A DNA stretch of 31,736 nucleotides from Gemmatimonadaceae bacterium (GCA_002726335.1 PBSR01000170.1:1-31736); one strand, 5' to 3'. Shown: positions 15,755-23,987, counted from the stretch's first letter. Translations and numbers: made by a program. Notes: generated by a model from the sequence alone, not told the origin.

Positions 15755-17155
15755 ATGGACTGTCCCAACATCCTCTATATCATGACCGACGACCACGCCT
15801 CCCACGCCATGAGCTGCTACGGCAGTCGGATCAATCGCACGCCGAACCTGGACCGTATTGCCGACGAGGGCATGCGTTTCGACAACTGCTTCTGCACCAA
15901 CGGTATCTGCACACCGAGCCGAGCCGCTATCCTGACGGGCACGTACAACCACGTCAACGGCGTGACGACGTTGGCCACCCACATGGACAACCGCCTGATG
16001 ACGTATCCGAAGCTGCTGCAGGAGGCCGGCTACCAGACAGCCTTGTTCGGCAAGTGGCACCTCGGTCAGGGGCCGGAACATGAGCCCACAGGCTTTGACG
16101 ACTGGAGAGTCCTGCCGGGCCAGGGGTTGTACCACGATCCGGAGTTGATCGATTCAGCGGGGAAGAAGGTGTGGAGCGGGTATGTCACCGATCTGGTCAC
16201 GGATATGTCGCTGCAGTGGCTGAAGGAGCGCGACAGAAGCAGGCCTTTCGCCATGATGGTGCACCACAAGGCGCCGCACCGGGAATGGGAACCGGACGAG
16301 AAGCACGCTGACATGTACGAGAATGAAGAGATCCTCGAGCCGGAGACGTTCTACGACGATTACGAGAACCGCTCCTCGGCGGCGGCGGCGGCAAGGATGC
16401 GCATGGAGGATCTGAAGCTGAAGGACCTGAAGCAGGAAGTCCCTGCCGGCCTGTCGTCGAAGGACGAGAAGCGCTGGCGATACCAGCGATACATCAAGGA
16501 CTATCTGCGTGTCGTCGCTTCGGTGGATGACAATGTAGGGAGACTGCTCGACTATCTGGAGGAGGAAGGTCTGGCGGATGACACCCTCGTCATCTATACG
16601 TCAGATCAGGGCTTCTTTCTCGGCGATCACGGCTGGTTCGACAAGCGCTTCATGTATGAGGAATCGTTGCGCATGCCCTTCATCTCGAGACTGCCGCGCG
16701 AGGTGAAGCCCGGAACGAGTTGTGACGACTTCGTGCTGAACGTCGATTTCGCGTCGCTGTTTCTCGAACTGGCCGGAGTGACGATCCCGGACGAATTCCA
16801 GGGACGCAGCTTCCGGCCCCTGTTGCATGGGGAGACGCCGCCGGACTGGAGGCAGTCGATGTACTACCGCTACTGGATGCACGGCGACGGGGCACACAAC
16901 GTCTACGCCCATTACGGCGTTCGGACCCACGACCACAAGCTGATCTACTTCTACAACGACGGTTGCGGTCAGAAAGGCGCGGGCGACCAGACCCATCCGC
17001 CCGAGTGGGAGCTGTTCGATCTGAAAACCGATCCGTACGAGATCAACAGTGTCGTCGATGATGATGCACAACGCAGGGTGCGCGCCGAACTGACCGATGA
17101 ACTGCATCGCGTGCAGGATGAAGTGGGCGACGAGCGCTATCACCTGGACGTGTAG
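15755..17155 (+). CDS. one-cysteine sulfatase (formylglycine-dependent, S1 family)
   Basis: Hydrolyses sulfate esters, probably on carbohydrates. From ATG 15755 (AGGAAAGGA site directly upstream) it is 466 aa. The sulfatase signature is CTPSRAAILTG with C52 as the residue oxidised to formylglycine. Metal ligands are D12-D13 in MTDDHASH and D284 in TSDQGFFLGDHG, with K100 and H102 in GKWHLG. The sequence around FDKRFMYEESLRMPFI and the C-terminal ELFDLKTDPYE block is typical of N-acetylglucosamine-6-sulfatase and choline-sulfatase-like groups. No signal peptide is apparent, which is unusual for a polysaccharide sulfatase. The formylglycine-generating enzyme is not in this window. A GTG at 15731 is a weaker alternative start. 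Confidence 0.9.
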   Translation: MDCPNILYIMTDDHASHAMSCYGSRINRTPNLDRIADEGMRFDNCFCTNGICTPSRAAILTGTYNHVNGVTTLATHMDNRLMTYPKLLQEAGYQTALFGKWHLGQGPEHEPTGFDDWRVLPGQGLYHDPELIDSAGKKVWSGYVTDLVTDMSLQWLKERDRSRPFAMMVHHKAPHREWEPDEKHADMYENEEILEPETFYDDYENRSSAAAAARMRMEDLKLKDLKQEVPAGLSSKDEKRWRYQRYIKDYLRVVASVDDNVGRLLDYLEEEGLADDTLVIYTSDQGFFLGDHGWFDKRFMYEESLRMPFISRLPREVKPGTSCDDFVLNVDFASLFLELAGVTIPDEFQGRSFRPLLHGETPPDWRQSMYYRYWMHGDGAHNVYAHYGVRTHDHKLIYFYNDGCGQKGAGDQTHPPEWELFDLKTDPYEINSVVDDDAQRRVRAELTDELHRVQDEVGDERYHLDV

Positions 17156-17179
17156 TTTCACCAGAACGGAGACCGGCAG

Positions 17180-17605
17180 ATGAAATACGATCTGATGTTG
17201 AAGGGCGGGACCCTCGTCGATCCGTCGCAGGGCATACATGCGGTACGGGACGTGGCCTTCAGCAATGGTGCGGTGGCTGCTGTGAGCGAAGGGCTCGCCG
17301 CAGCAGACGCCCGGGACGTCATCGATGCATCGGACCGATACGTGACACCCGGCCTGATCGACGTGCACGTCCATGTCTTTCCGGGTGTTTCAAATCTGGG
17401 CGTGGAGCCGGACCCGACCTGTCTGGCACGTGGCGCAACAACGGTGGTCGACGCCGGTTCCGCCGGATCTGACACCTTTCCCGGCTTCCGCAAGTACGTC
17501 ATCGAGGTGTCGCAGACGCGAATCCTGGCGCAGTTGAACATCTCGTCACAGGGTATGCTGTCGCCTCATGTAGGCGAATTCGCTCTGCCGGAATATGCCA
17601 ACGTT
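17180..17605 (+). pseudogene. truncated amidohydrolase/deacetylase family metallohydrolase
   Basis: The 5' part of an amidohydrolase-superfamily gene: LKGGTLVDPSQGIHAVRDVAF, then TPGLIDVHVHVFPG with metal ligands H63 and H65, and RILAQLNISSQGM. Similarity to the family stops near residue 142 (EYANV), where a full-length enzyme would continue for more than 200 residues with the remaining metal ligands. The same frame continues to a stop at 17717-17719 but reads arginine-rich, non-family sequence. The carbamylated-lysine and later histidine/aspartate sites are missing, so activity is not expected. The break point coincides with the beginning of a different coding-like frame (see 17595-17705). 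Confidence 0.75.
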
Positions 17606-17705
17606 TGTGGCAGCGACGCCGAATGCCATCGGTTTCGTCGACGCCGAGTTCTACGAGGAAGGCACTGCGACTGGCGTCAAGGTACTGAAGATCGGCGACA
17701 GGTAG
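17595..17705 (+). pseudogene. short 3' coding remnant, possibly of a PstS-like binding protein
   Basis: A frame from an ATG at 17595 to TAG at 17703-17705 reads ATPNAIGFVDAEFYEEGT and then GVKVLKIGDR, which looks like real protein sequence and resembles the end of a phosphate-binding PstS-type protein (xTPxAIGYV). It lies in a different frame from the truncated amidohydrolase it overlaps. The simplest view is a deletion that fused the 5' end of one gene to the 3' end of another. The family assignment is tentative. Confidence 0.4.
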
Positions 17706-17715
17706 CCGGGCGGGC

Positions 17716-17931
17716 ATGAAAGCCCTGCTCATCATCCTCTTTCTGCTCGCCGTCGTGCTCGGCGCCGGCCCGGGTATACACCTCGTCAACCCGGATGTGA
17801 CCGATCCGGAGGCCACCTTCACGACCTTCGGTCTGCCGACAATCTACGTGTGGGGGCTGCTGTGGTACGCCGTCCAGTTCGGCGTCATCCTCGTCGCCTA
17901 CTTCCGCTACTGGAATCCGGATGATGAGTGA
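17716..17931 (+). CDS. small two-helix membrane protein accompanying a sodium:solute symporter (DUF3311-like)
   Basis: A 71-aa protein with two hydrophobic helices (about 3-18 and 43-63) separated by a short acidic loop, and a conserved-looking LPTIYVWGLLWYAVQFGVILVAY segment. Small proteins of this build are encoded directly before sodium:solute symporters, and here the next gene starts 11 bp inside this one. It probably sits in the inner membrane and assists assembly or stability of the symporter; that role is inferred from context. The start ATG overlaps a TGA closing the broken amidohydrolase frame. Confidence 0.75.
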   Translation: MKALLIILFLLAVVLGAGPGIHLVNPDVTDPEATFTTFGLPTIYVWGLLWYAVQFGVILVAYFRYWNPDDE

Positions 17932-19561
17932 GGTCGGTGGTCTGGGCCAGGTACCCTATGTCATCCTCGGACTGTACCTCGTCCTGCTTCTCATCTTCGG
18001 TATCGTCGGCTACCGCCGGCGGCAGGCAGAGAGCGAGGAGGACTACTATCTGGCCGGCCGCAGCCAGGGCTGGGTCGTATCGTCGCTGACGATCATGGCC
18101 ACCTTCTTCAGCTCCTTCGCCCTGCTCGGGGCGCCGGGAATGGTGTACCGGGACGGTGTCGTCTTCGCCCTGTTCAGTCTCAACGTACCCGTCGCCGGAG
18201 TCGCCATTTACCTGCTGGGCTCCCGCATCCGTCGCCTCGGTCGCGACAGGGGCTACCTGACACCAGCTGACATGATCGCCGATCACTATGCCAGTCCCGT
18301 CGGCCTGCGGTTGCTCGTGGCGCTGGTGGGCCTGCTCTACGCCGTGCCCTACGTCGTCATCCAGATCCAGGCCGGGGGTATCCTGTCGCAGCAGTTGTTT
18401 CCGGGACGGGATGCTTTCGAGATCGGAGCCTGTCTTCTGGCTCTGATCACGATGGTCTACGTCACCATCGGTGGTATGCGCTCCGTGGCCTGGACCGATG
18501 TCGTGCAGGGAGGACTGCTGGTAGGGGGAATGCTGCTGGCCGGTGTCGCCGCCGTGTGGGTCCTCGGTGGGCCCGGACCTTTCTTCGCCGCGGTTGCCGA
18601 CCTGCCGCCGAAATCGCTGTCGGCCCCCGGCACGACGGGGCGCTGGACACCGGAGCTGTTGTTCACCGCATCCCTGTTCGCCTCTCTCGGGTCGATGATT
18701 CAGCCGGCCCAGTGGATGCGGTTCTACGCCGCCCGATCGAGCGATGTGCTGCGCCGCAGTGCCCTGATCTTCGCCGCCGTGCTGACTCTGTGCTTCTTCT
18801 TCGGTGTGATGCTCGTCGGACTCGGGGGACAGGTCCTCTATCCGCTGCTCGATGCGGCCGGCCAATACCGCACGACAGCGGCTGGGGCCATCCTGCCCCA
18901 CCCGTCGGTGGGGTCGACCCCGGGTGAGTTCGACCAGATCCTGGTGGTGGTGCTGAAGAATCACCTGCCCGAACTGCTGGGTCCCGCCGGCGTGGTGGTG
19001 GCTACTCTCATACTAGTCGCGATCATGGCGGCGGCCATGAGCACGGCGGACTCGAACCTGCACGCTCTCAGCGCTCTGCTCACACACGATGTCTTCGATT
19101 CGTTCGTTCGACCCGGAGCCTCACAGCACCTGCGCATGTGGGTGGGACGCGGGGTGATCGCCGCCGTGACTGTGCTGGCGTTGATCCTGGTGGTCATCGG
19201 CCATCGAAGTGCGAGCAATCCTCTGGGGATGATCGTGATCCTCGGATTGCTCGCCATCGCTTTCTCGACTCAGCTGCTGCCCATGACGGTGGACATGCTG
19301 TACCTGCGCCGGGGCACACGTCAGGGCGCCATGGCGGGGCTCATCACCGGTCTGCTGACGATCTTTCTGCTCAGTCCGTTCTGGGGCATGGTTGCCGGTG
19401 ACGCCTTCGGCAGTCTTCTCGCATCGATGAAGCGCATGATCGACATCGGCGCCTGGGGGCTGTTGTGCAACACCCTCGTCTTCGTCGGGGTCAGCTGGTG
19501 GTTGGGCGGACGTCAGGACCCGTCCGCCGCCCATGGCTCCCGCTCCCACGTGGAGTCATAG
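17921..19561 (+). CDS. sodium:solute symporter family (SSS) transporter
   Basis: A 546-aa polytopic inner-membrane protein with roughly 13 hydrophobic helices. The N-terminus YYLAGRSQGWVVSSLTIMAT followed by FFSSFALLGAPGMVYRDG is the family hallmark (AGR motif after helix 1, sodium-site helix 2), and MAAAMSTADSNLHALSALLT is the conserved helix-8 region that carries serine ligands for sodium. Substrate unknown; neighbours suggest an organic acid or sugar. It overlaps the small membrane protein gene by 11 bp (8 bp if the second ATG is used), so the two are coupled. The last 49 bp overlap the 3' end of the convergent CsgG-like gene, which gives it a polar C-terminal tail. Confidence 0.92.
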   Translation: MMSEVGGLGQVPYVILGLYLVLLLIFGIVGYRRRQAESEEDYYLAGRSQGWVVSSLTIMATFFSSFALLGAPGMVYRDGVVFALFSLNVPVAGVAIYLLGSRIRRLGRDRGYLTPADMIADHYASPVGLRLLVALVGLLYAVPYVVIQIQAGGILSQQLFPGRDAFEIGACLLALITMVYVTIGGMRSVAWTDVVQGGLLVGGMLLAGVAAVWVLGGPGPFFAAVADLPPKSLSAPGTTGRWTPELLFTASLFASLGSMIQPAQWMRFYAARSSDVLRRSALIFAAVLTLCFFFGVMLVGLGGQVLYPLLDAAGQYRTTAAGAILPHPSVGSTPGEFDQILVVVLKNHLPELLGPAGVVVATLILVAIMAAAMSTADSNLHALSALLTHDVFDSFVRPGASQHLRMWVGRGVIAAVTVLALILVVIGHRSASNPLGMIVILGLLAIAFSTQLLPMTVDMLYLRRGTRQGAMAGLITGLLTIFLLSPFWGMVAGDAFGSLLASMKRMIDIGAWGLLCNTLVFVGVSWWLGGRQDPSAAHGSRSHVES

Positions 19562-21129
19562 ATGTAGCTGTCCTTGAACCAGCCCACTTCGAAAGTGTAA
19601 CGGACCGTTGCCGTCGCTCCCGGCTCGATACGGATCTCGAAGCTGTCCGGCTGCAGCGGCATGCGGCCATCCCAATCCCGGTCACTGGCGAATCCGTGTA
19701 CTACCTGCACCCGGTGTGCGCCGCTCCGCAAGTTGCGCGAAAACAGCGCCACCCACTCATCGAGGCCGTCAACCAGCGGGCTGGTCTCCATGAACTTGCC
19801 ATCTACATAGAGCTTGCACAGGTGGTAGTACGAGGGCCGTTCTCCCATCTCGGCCTTCGTCATGCGGAACAGCACTTCGAGACTGCCGGTGCCGCCGGCA
19901 TCCGCCGGCACACGTTCAGCAAAGCGGGCCACGAGCTGGCCGCCAAGGGCGTCCACCATGCCCATGACGGCATCCTCGGCGCCACTCTCGCTGTCGGCGG
20001 CAAGGACTTCGCCCGTCTCAGCGTCGATCATGCGCGCGTCGATGCGAAAGACATTGCCGAAGCGCAGGAAGCTGCCCAGCACAACGGCGTCGGCGCCGAG
20101 CCAGGCGCCCACCTCAACGGCGGTCTCGGGGTCGATGGCGCCGCTCATCTCCAGATTGAAGTTGCGCATGGCGGTCTCGATCTGAACCCGCTCGATAACG
20201 GTGAGCGTGGCGGTCTGGCCGAGGCTCGTGGTCAGCATGTCGGCCAGACCGTTGACGAAGGCGTCGTATTCGGCCTCGCCGTGGTTCTGGAAGGGCAGGA
20301 CGGCAACCGTGTGCCGTGTGCTCCGATGGCGGGCCGTCACCAGCGCCAGTTCGCCAGCCAGCTCCTGGGTTATCTGCACCAGGTTGCGGCGTGTACCCTG
20401 ACGCTCGTACGTGCCGAGAGACCGGCCCGTAGCGGCCACCACAACATCGAGTCTTACCTGCAGATCTTCGGTGAATATCCCGTGAATGGCGGCGTCGGCA
20501 CCCAGCCAGCGGCCCAGTGCCACGGCGTCGGAGGATCCACTGATCGCCCCGCCCGTCGACAGGGCCTCCCGGCCCTTGCTCACCTGGCGTGACTCCACCA
20601 GCGTCAGGGATGGATCCTGATGCAGCGACGTGAGCAGCATCTGCGGCAGGCCGCTGACGAAGGGATTGTGCTCCGCTCCGGCCTCGTTGCTGAAGTCGAG
20701 GACGGCCACGGTACCCTGGGGGAGCCGCTGGTTGCGCAGATCTCGAGCCAGCAGGTCACCGAGCTGATCGATCAACTCGAAGACCTGCTCCGATGGCCCG
20801 GATACCGTCTCGGTAGCCACGCGTCGCCCCTGGTTCGTCTCCAGCAATTGGGCCTCGATCCGGTATCCGGTGATCGGTGCATGCAGCAAGAGGACGATGT
20901 CACAGCCCAGTTCGGCGGCGTGCCGCAGCGTGGCTTCGCTGGACAGGCCGGACGCATCCAGCTCGATGGCCTCCTCCGACTGCCCCTGCAGAGCGAGAAC
21001 CAGGTTTGCGGCAGATGCGTCGCCATCGCTGGCGACAACTCCCAGCCGACGAGCGTCAGCGTCTGCTGCGAAACCCAGGCTGATGGCCAGCAGGCCGATC
21101 AGCAGCAGAGAGTTCAATGAACGTTGCAT
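19513..21129 (-). CDS. exported protein with two CsgG/TolB-like domains
   Basis: 538 aa from ATG 21129, which has a strong GGAGGAGGG site 7 bp upstream. A signal peptide (about 1-26, ending ADADA) directs export. Residues 139-265 (TVAVLDFSNEAG; GLPQMLLTSL; ALGRWLGADAAIHGIF) and 274-405 (TVAVLPFQNHGE; GLADMLTTSL; EVGAWLGADAVVLGSF) are tandem copies of the fold shared by CsgG, FlgO and TolB N-terminal domains. The C-terminal 120 residues are beta-rich. The frame extends upstream to 21222 without a signal peptide. It is the last gene of an envelope operon with LPP20-like proteins, which suggests an outer-membrane-associated ring or pore component; direct pore formation is not shown. Confidence 0.78.
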   Translation of the reverse strand: MQRSLNSLLLIGLLAISLGFAADADARRLGVVASDGDASAANLVLALQGQSEEAIELDASGLSSEATLRHAAELGCDIVLLLHAPITGYRIEAQLLETNQGRRVATETVSGPSEQVFELIDQLGDLLARDLRNQRLPQGTVAVLDFSNEAGAEHNPFVSGLPQMLLTSLHQDPSLTLVESRQVSKGREALSTGGAISGSSDAVALGRWLGADAAIHGIFTEDLQVRLDVVVAATGRSLGTYERQGTRRNLVQITQELAGELALVTARHRSTRHTVAVLPFQNHGEAEYDAFVNGLADMLTTSLGQTATLTVIERVQIETAMRNFNLEMSGAIDPETAVEVGAWLGADAVVLGSFLRFGNVFRIDARMIDAETGEVLAADSESGAEDAVMGMVDALGGQLVARFAERVPADAGGTGSLEVLFRMTKAEMGERPSYYHLCKLYVDGKFMETSPLVDGLDEWVALFSRNLRSGAHRVQVVHGFASDRDWDGRMPLQPDSFEIRIEPGATATVRYTFEVGWFKDSYIYDSTWEREPWAADGS

Positions 21130-21157
21130 GTTGCAGCCCTCCTCCATAGGAAGGGTC

Positions 21158-21183
21158 CCGACGGCTGCATCACGAGCCGTCGG
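21158..21183 (-). other. strong hairpin between the barrel gene and the CsgG-like gene
   Basis: A perfect 9-bp inverted repeat (CCGACGGCT at 21158-21166, AGCCGTCGG at 21175-21183) with an 8-nt loop lies in the 70-bp gap. No T-tract follows on the minus strand, so it is not a classical terminator. It could be an mRNA processing or stabilising structure that sets different expression of the last gene. Confidence 0.55.
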
Positions 21184-21199
21184 AACCTTGTCGGCTTGT

Positions 21200-22078
21200 T
21201 CAGTTGCCGACCACGCGGTCACGGAAACTGTGCGTCGGGAGCGACAGGTTCAGCTTGGCCTGGATGGCTGACTCGGCGAGGCCGTCGTAGTTGCTCTGGT
21301 GGCGCACACCGATGTCGAAGGTGGCGTGTTTGGAGAAGAAGTAGCGCACGCCACCGGTAACGACACGGACCAACTCGATACGTTCGCCGCCGTTTCGTTC
21401 GAATCCCGGGATCCAGTTGATCTCGCCGATGACGCGGGCCCGGGCGTCGTTCTTCCATAACTCGATACCACCCACGGGGCGCCAGAAGGACGTCCCCGTC
21501 GGCGCCGCACCGTCGAGTTGTGCGTCGATATACTTCATGCCCATGTGAGACTTCACCTTCAAGCCATTCCAACCGGCCCGGGGGTCGGTGGCGTACTGCT
21601 CATCCGGGTAGTTGGCCAGCGTGGCGACGGTGTAGAACACGCCTGCCTTGGCATCGTAGTCAGTTCCCGCCGCGTGCCTGGAGTAGGTTCCGGACCGACG
21701 GAAGGAGGCGGTGACACCGCGGACATAACCTGAGAGGGGCACGAAGACCCTGAGGCCCGCCGAGCGTACGTCGATCAGCTCGTCCGCCTTGTCGATGCCG
21801 GAGACGATGCCGATGGTGCCCAGCTCCAGCTGGGCGATATTGCCCAGGCCGAGGACAGCACCTGCCAGCGGCCGACTGCCCGCTTCGCTGAGCACGACCC
21901 CCGTACCCGAGACGTGCAGATCCATGGAGCGAACCACACGGCCGGTGGGGACGCTGAACAGGGTCGTCGGTTCAATCGGGGGTGCCGCGGCCACGGCGCC
22001 GCGTTCGCTGGCCTGGGTCGAGATCGTGGTCAGGGCGATCGTGGCCAGGGCGATGAGTGTGCTTGTCATACGGGTCAT
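21200..22078 (-). CDS. predicted outer-membrane beta-barrel protein of unknown function
   Basis: 292 aa with a signal peptide (MTRMTSTLIALATIALTTIS, cleavage near QAS-E). The remainder alternates polar and hydrophobic residues with short turns (GLRVFVPLSGYVRGV, AKAGVFYTVATLANY, ARVIGEINWIPGF, TGGVRYFFSKHATFDIGVRH) and finishes with a strand-like segment, as in transmembrane barrels. I do not recognise a named family. AGGAGGGAG upstream supports ATG 22078, and the start overlaps the stop of the LPP20-like gene by 4 bp (ATGA). It lies between the LPP20-like and CsgG-like genes, so it is likely part of the same envelope structure. Confidence 0.7.
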   Translation of the reverse strand: MTRMTSTLIALATIALTTISTQASERGAVAAAPPIEPTTLFSVPTGRVVRSMDLHVSGTGVVLSEAGSRPLAGAVLGLGNIAQLELGTIGIVSGIDKADELIDVRSAGLRVFVPLSGYVRGVTASFRRSGTYSRHAAGTDYDAKAGVFYTVATLANYPDEQYATDPRAGWNGLKVKSHMGMKYIDAQLDGAAPTGTSFWRPVGGIELWKNDARARVIGEINWIPGFERNGGERIELVRVVTGGVRYFFSKHATFDIGVRHQSNYDGLAESAIQAKLNLSLPTHSFRDRVVGN

Positions 22079-23340
22079 GATGAGCTCCCTCCTGAGAGCA
22101 CCGACCGCCGCGGGGCGACACGCACGCGGACTCGTCGTCCGTGTGTCGTCGCCTCGAGGAGGCCGGCGCCGGGTGTACGCAGGGCGGTGACGATCGCCTC
22201 CCCGCGAGTGAGTCCGGCGCCGCGGATGCGGGACGCCGTCGTTGCATGGATTGTTTCGCCCCTGTCAGCCACCGCGACGGCAACATCGATGCGGGTGAAG
22301 TGGATGCCTCCCGTGACCGTAACGGGCGACACACGCAGGTTGACATTGATGGACAGGGACGCGGTGTCAGTGCGGGTGACGATGTCGAGACCACCCGCCG
22401 TCAGCATGGCAGCCACCTCCGCCTGCAGCACGGGTTGGGCTGTCGGATCTACGGTCAGTTCCAGATGTGCGCGTCTTCGTGGCTGGTCGACGATGGTCGT
22501 CACACACCGACGTGGGGGTGACGGCACCGCGACGGCCACGGCGACGTCGATGCAGGCCGTCACCGTGGCGGAACCGTGAAGAGCTTCGATGGTGGCTCGT
22601 GCCCTGCCCTCACCGTCAGTCCAGACGAGAGGGTCGACGCGACTGGTCGATGGCGAGATGGCGAAGCGGACGGGCAGGCCGATGGCAGGCAGGCCGCGGT
22701 CGAGAGCGATGACTTCAATCGCGGGCGTGCCCAGCTGTTCGATGCCCGTCAGTGTGATACCGGCGAACCGCTGCAGCCATGGTGCCATGACCAGCGTGTT
22801 GTCGTCGGCCAGGGATGCAGCTTCGGCGCCAGCCGCCAGGGCGACGGCAGCACTCGAGCTCGGATCGGCCAGCCTCTCCAGCAGTTCCTCAAGGCGTTGC
22901 CGTCGCCGATCGGCGTTCTCCCGCAGGGAGGCCTCTCGTTGCCGCAGGTCCAGCCGGGCGTAGACCCAGCAGTTCTGCTCGCCGCACCAGGTGGCGACGA
23001 TCTTCACGTCCTGGAGCGCGGCACTCGATGCGATCCGGGTGGTGGACTCGTAGCTGCTGGTGAATCCGTCGTCGTCTTCAGCAGCGCTATGTGCGGCTGC
23101 CGATACCACGTCGATCTGCAGCTGTGCGGCGATGTCCGCCAGGGCCGCCGCCGTCGCCCGGTGGCGCACGATGGAGAGCGCGTCCTCCCCGGTCTCGGCG
23201 CCGCCGATGCCCACGGCGTATCCCGACTGCTGCGGTCGCTCCGTCACCCAGTCGGGCACGTCGGCCAGGGCCGGTGTCGGATCTCCGACCAGAGCGATCA
23301 TGGCGCAGCGTGTCGCCAGATATGTCCACACTTTGCTCAT
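22075..23340 (-). CDS. exported LPP20-like protein with Ig-like domain
   Basis: 421 aa from ATG 23340, with a probable signal peptide (1-27, ALA-DV). Residues 28-135 have the LPP20 pattern: DWVTERPQQSGYAVGIGGAE, an alanine-rich helix, then ATWCGEQNCWVYARLDL. A charged helical segment follows (135-180). Residues about 205-270 resemble a bacterial Ig-like (Big-1 type) domain (VWTDGEGRARATIEALHGSA then TVTACIDVAV). The C-terminal part is beta-rich with repeated VAVAVA strands. The frame continues upstream to 23421 but the signal peptide fixes the start. It follows the lipoprotein gene by 7 bp and is coupled to the barrel gene. LPP20/FlgP-type proteins build outer-membrane rings around flagella in some bacteria. 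Confidence 0.72.
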   Translation of the reverse strand: MSKVWTYLATRCAMIALVGDPTPALADVPDWVTERPQQSGYAVGIGGAETGEDALSIVRHRATAAALADIAAQLQIDVVSAAAHSAAEDDDGFTSSYESTTRIASSAALQDVKIVATWCGEQNCWVYARLDLRQREASLRENADRRRQRLEELLERLADPSSSAAVALAAGAEAASLADDNTLVMAPWLQRFAGITLTGIEQLGTPAIEVIALDRGLPAIGLPVRFAISPSTSRVDPLVWTDGEGRARATIEALHGSATVTACIDVAVAVAVPSPPRRCVTTIVDQPRRRAHLELTVDPTAQPVLQAEVAAMLTAGGLDIVTRTDTASLSINVNLRVSPVTVTGGIHFTRIDVAVAVADRGETIHATTASRIRGAGLTRGEAIVTALRTPGAGLLEATTHGRRVRVRVAPRRSVLSGGSSS

Positions 23341-23347
23341 CAGGTCC

Positions 23348-23938
23348 TCAGTTCTGCTCCGCCTGCCACGCTTCATAGCGCTGCAGCTCGGCGTCGAGGT
23401 CGGCGTAAGCTTCGGTGGCACGGAATCTTGTGTAGAGCGCTTCCTGACTGCTCAGCTTCTGCATCAGCAGCTCGTTGGCGCGGCCGATGGGCAGACGCAT
23501 CAGCACGTAGGCCCGGTAGACGTGGCCTTCGGGTACGACACGGCGTTCGGCCACGTGGGCCCCCACGAGCGTTTCACTCGTGATCGCCTTCGTCGTCGAG
23601 GAGAACTGGGTGAGCAGTTCGGAGTCGAAGGCCACCCCGGTTTCTTCCTGGAACTGTTTGGTCAGGTTCGACAACCGGGCGCCGAGCTGCTGGGCCACGT
23701 CGACCTGGGCCATTCCCCGCGCCTTGTCGAGAGCGACCTGAAAGTCGCGCGACGTGGCCGTTGCCGACGCCGTGAGGTGGTCGTCGTCATGGGGTACTTG
23801 GAGCATCCAGCGCGGCGCCTCCTCGATGGTATTGCGGGCGGAATCGGGTGCCAGATCAAAGGTCTTCGGTCCACCGCAGGCGACGGTACCAAGAGCCAGT
23901 GCCAGCGTGTAGATAAAGGTTGCGTGTGCAGCATTCAT
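23348..23938 (-). CDS. LPP20/FlgP-like outer-membrane lipoprotein
   Basis: A 196-aa lipoprotein: the signal sequence ends in a lipobox-like GTVAC with C21 as the lipidated residue. The mature part holds an LPP20-type domain: APRWMLQVPHDDDHLTASAT, an alanine/glutamine-rich helix (ALDKARGMAQVDVAQQLG), and GHVYRAYVLMRLPIG near 140-155, ending in a charged helix. It is the first gene of the minus-strand operon running to 19513 and lies 50 bp downstream of a canonical sigma-54 promoter. Membership in a flagellar or other outer-membrane ring is inferred from the family and the co-encoded CsgG/FlgO-like protein. Confidence 0.78.
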   Translation of the reverse strand: MNAAHATFIYTLALALGTVACGGPKTFDLAPDSARNTIEEAPRWMLQVPHDDDHLTASATATSRDFQVALDKARGMAQVDVAQQLGARLSNLTKQFQEETGVAFDSELLTQFSSTTKAITSETLVGAHVAERRVVPEGHVYRAYVLMRLPIGRANELLMQKLSSQEALYTRFRATEAYADLDAELQRYEAWQAEQN

Positions 23939-23987
23939 GTCGTCTCTCCCGTTAAGGTGGGTTGATTCAGGTTCTGCACGATGTTGC

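Noticed and set aside
17432..17446. TGGCACGTGGCGCAA as a sigma-54 promoter
   Set aside because: There is no TTGC at the required spacing, and the site is inside the amidohydrolase remnant.
17885..18964. Minus-strand open frame (359 codons) opposite the symporter
   Set aside because: Histidine- and glutamine-rich, with no family similarity; the plus strand encodes an obvious membrane transporter.
19465..20592. Plus-strand open frame (375 codons) opposite the CsgG-like gene
   Set aside because: Composition and lack of motifs are typical of an antisense frame; the minus-strand protein has clear repeated domains.
22787..22801. Near sigma-54 promoter match on the minus strand (TGGCAC-N5-CTGC)
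   Set aside because: The -12 element is imperfect and the site is inside the coding region of the LPP20-like gene with no start codon in a sensible position.
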